This document shows positions 63,560-64,000 of a stretch of 64,000 bases of DNA, piece by piece (position 1 is the first letter of the stretch; each line of letters opens with the position of its first letter). The notes under the pieces are model-generated. The model ran no database searches and was not told the origin of the DNA. It saw nothing but the letters and a program-made list of their open reading frames with translations. Source of the DNA: Tupaia tana (taxonomy: Eukaryota; Chordata; Mammalia; Scandentia; Tupaiidae); the NCBI GenBank assembly GCA_026018925.1, contig JAKSZU010000008.1:58071527-58135526 (forward strand). Direction: 5' to 3'. A program made the translations under genes and the position numbers.

Positions 63560-64000
63560 TTTCATAGTGACGTGAGGGAAAAAAATTCTGATAATGAAAC
63601 TTGCCAGGGAGCATTATCATGAGGAATTGGTTCATGTAATTATGGAGACTGAGGAGTCCCAGGGTCTGCCTTGTGCAACTTAGAGATGTAGTTCAGCTGG
63701 TGGCATAATTACTCAGGATCCAAAGGCCTGAGAACTAGTGGAGCTGGTGGTGTAAATCCCAGTCTAGGGGTCAGAGAAACCGAGAGGAGACTTATTTATT
63801 TATTTATTTATTTATTTTACTATCATTTACTGTATATTATTATAGCATACAAAATGAATTTTCCCATCCAGAATACACTGAATATTGGTCCAATCAAAGA
63901 TACTACTTTCTGGTTTGAGCAGGCAGGCAGACAAGAAAAGGGGTGAATTTCTCTTTCTGTCTTTTGTTTGATTAGACCCCTGAAAGGATTGGGTAATGCC
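63560..64000. repeat. Old mammalian interspersed repeat, split, runs off the window
   Basis: gagactgaggagtcccaggg, caaaggcctgagaactagtg, ggtgtaaatcccagtctagg and, after the insertion, gtttgagcaggcaggcagac and gcaccggattgg-like end ccctgaaaggattgggtaat match a common old placental repeat that I cannot name with certainty. Confidence 0.5.
63790..63912 (-). mobile_element. Half-L1/L1 3' tail, strongly 5'-truncated
   Basis: Antisense (ATTT)n tail at 63792-63818, then gcatacaaaatgaattttcc and catccagaatacactgaata, the last 90 or so bases of the half-L1 tail. It interrupts the old repeat. Confidence 0.7.

Overview
This window looks like nuclear DNA from a placental mammal. It is AT-rich and gene-poor, and it carries the old repeat families of eutherian genomes: MIR, L2, L1M-type LINE-1, MaLR (MLT1/MST) LTRs and Tigger DNA transposons. 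Over these lie many copies of a tRNA-derived SINE that I do not recognise from primates, rodents, carnivores or ruminants. No Alu, B1 or other 7SL-derived SINE is visible, so a primate or rodent is unlikely; I cannot name the order. I found no functional host gene or exon. The only host-derived coding sequence is a processed pseudogene of SNRPF (Sm protein F) at 55674-56103, minus strand.

Layout. 1-3556: MIR, then an ORF1-only LINE (copy D, minus). 3600-8845: SINE pair, then a decayed L1M with ORF1 and ORF2 remnants (plus). 8846-13820: old unique DNA, a chimeric retrotransposed unit ending in the same LINE tail (copy E, 10789-12390) and a mariner-type MITE. 13821-17117: SINEs inside an old L1M. 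17174-22192: a younger L1 (minus) with its 5' UTR and ORF2 but most of ORF1 deleted. 22200-31470: dense SINE stacks, MIR, Tigger, MLT1 and L1M. 31545-34305: copy A (plus). 34306-39992: mostly unique DNA with a perfect 58-bp palindrome, a pogo/Tigger element and SINE stacks. 39993-42415: copy B (plus). 42434-50030: unique DNA, MITE copy 2, MIR, Tigger and an L1 3' end. 50290-55100: old L1M/HAL1 material. 55674-56103: SNRPF pseudogene. 56287-59325: SINEs, MaLR LTR, MITE copy 3, L2. 59550-63058: copy C (plus). 63092-64000: SINE, MIR and an old repeat holding a short LINE tail.

The main result is a lineage-specific half-L1 family. Four copies (A-D) carry a promoter of tandem monomers, an ORF1 of about 331 codons and a 3' tail, but no ORF2. 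Target-site duplications (TSDs) around copies B, C and D show that the ORF1-only form is what integrated. Copy B also lacks exactly the segment between a GT and an AG that are present at matching sites in A, C and D, as if a 5'-UTR intron had been spliced out before integration. In at least B, C and E the 3' tail is doubled. This resembles the known ancient HAL1 elements but looks much younger.

How the parts relate: the L1 at 17174-22192 represents the ORF2-encoding (endonuclease/reverse transcriptase) lineage. The half-L1s and SINEs have no reverse transcriptase, yet show its hallmarks (TSDs, A-tails, 5' variation), so they presumably used L1 machinery in trans. All LINE reading frames seen here are broken.
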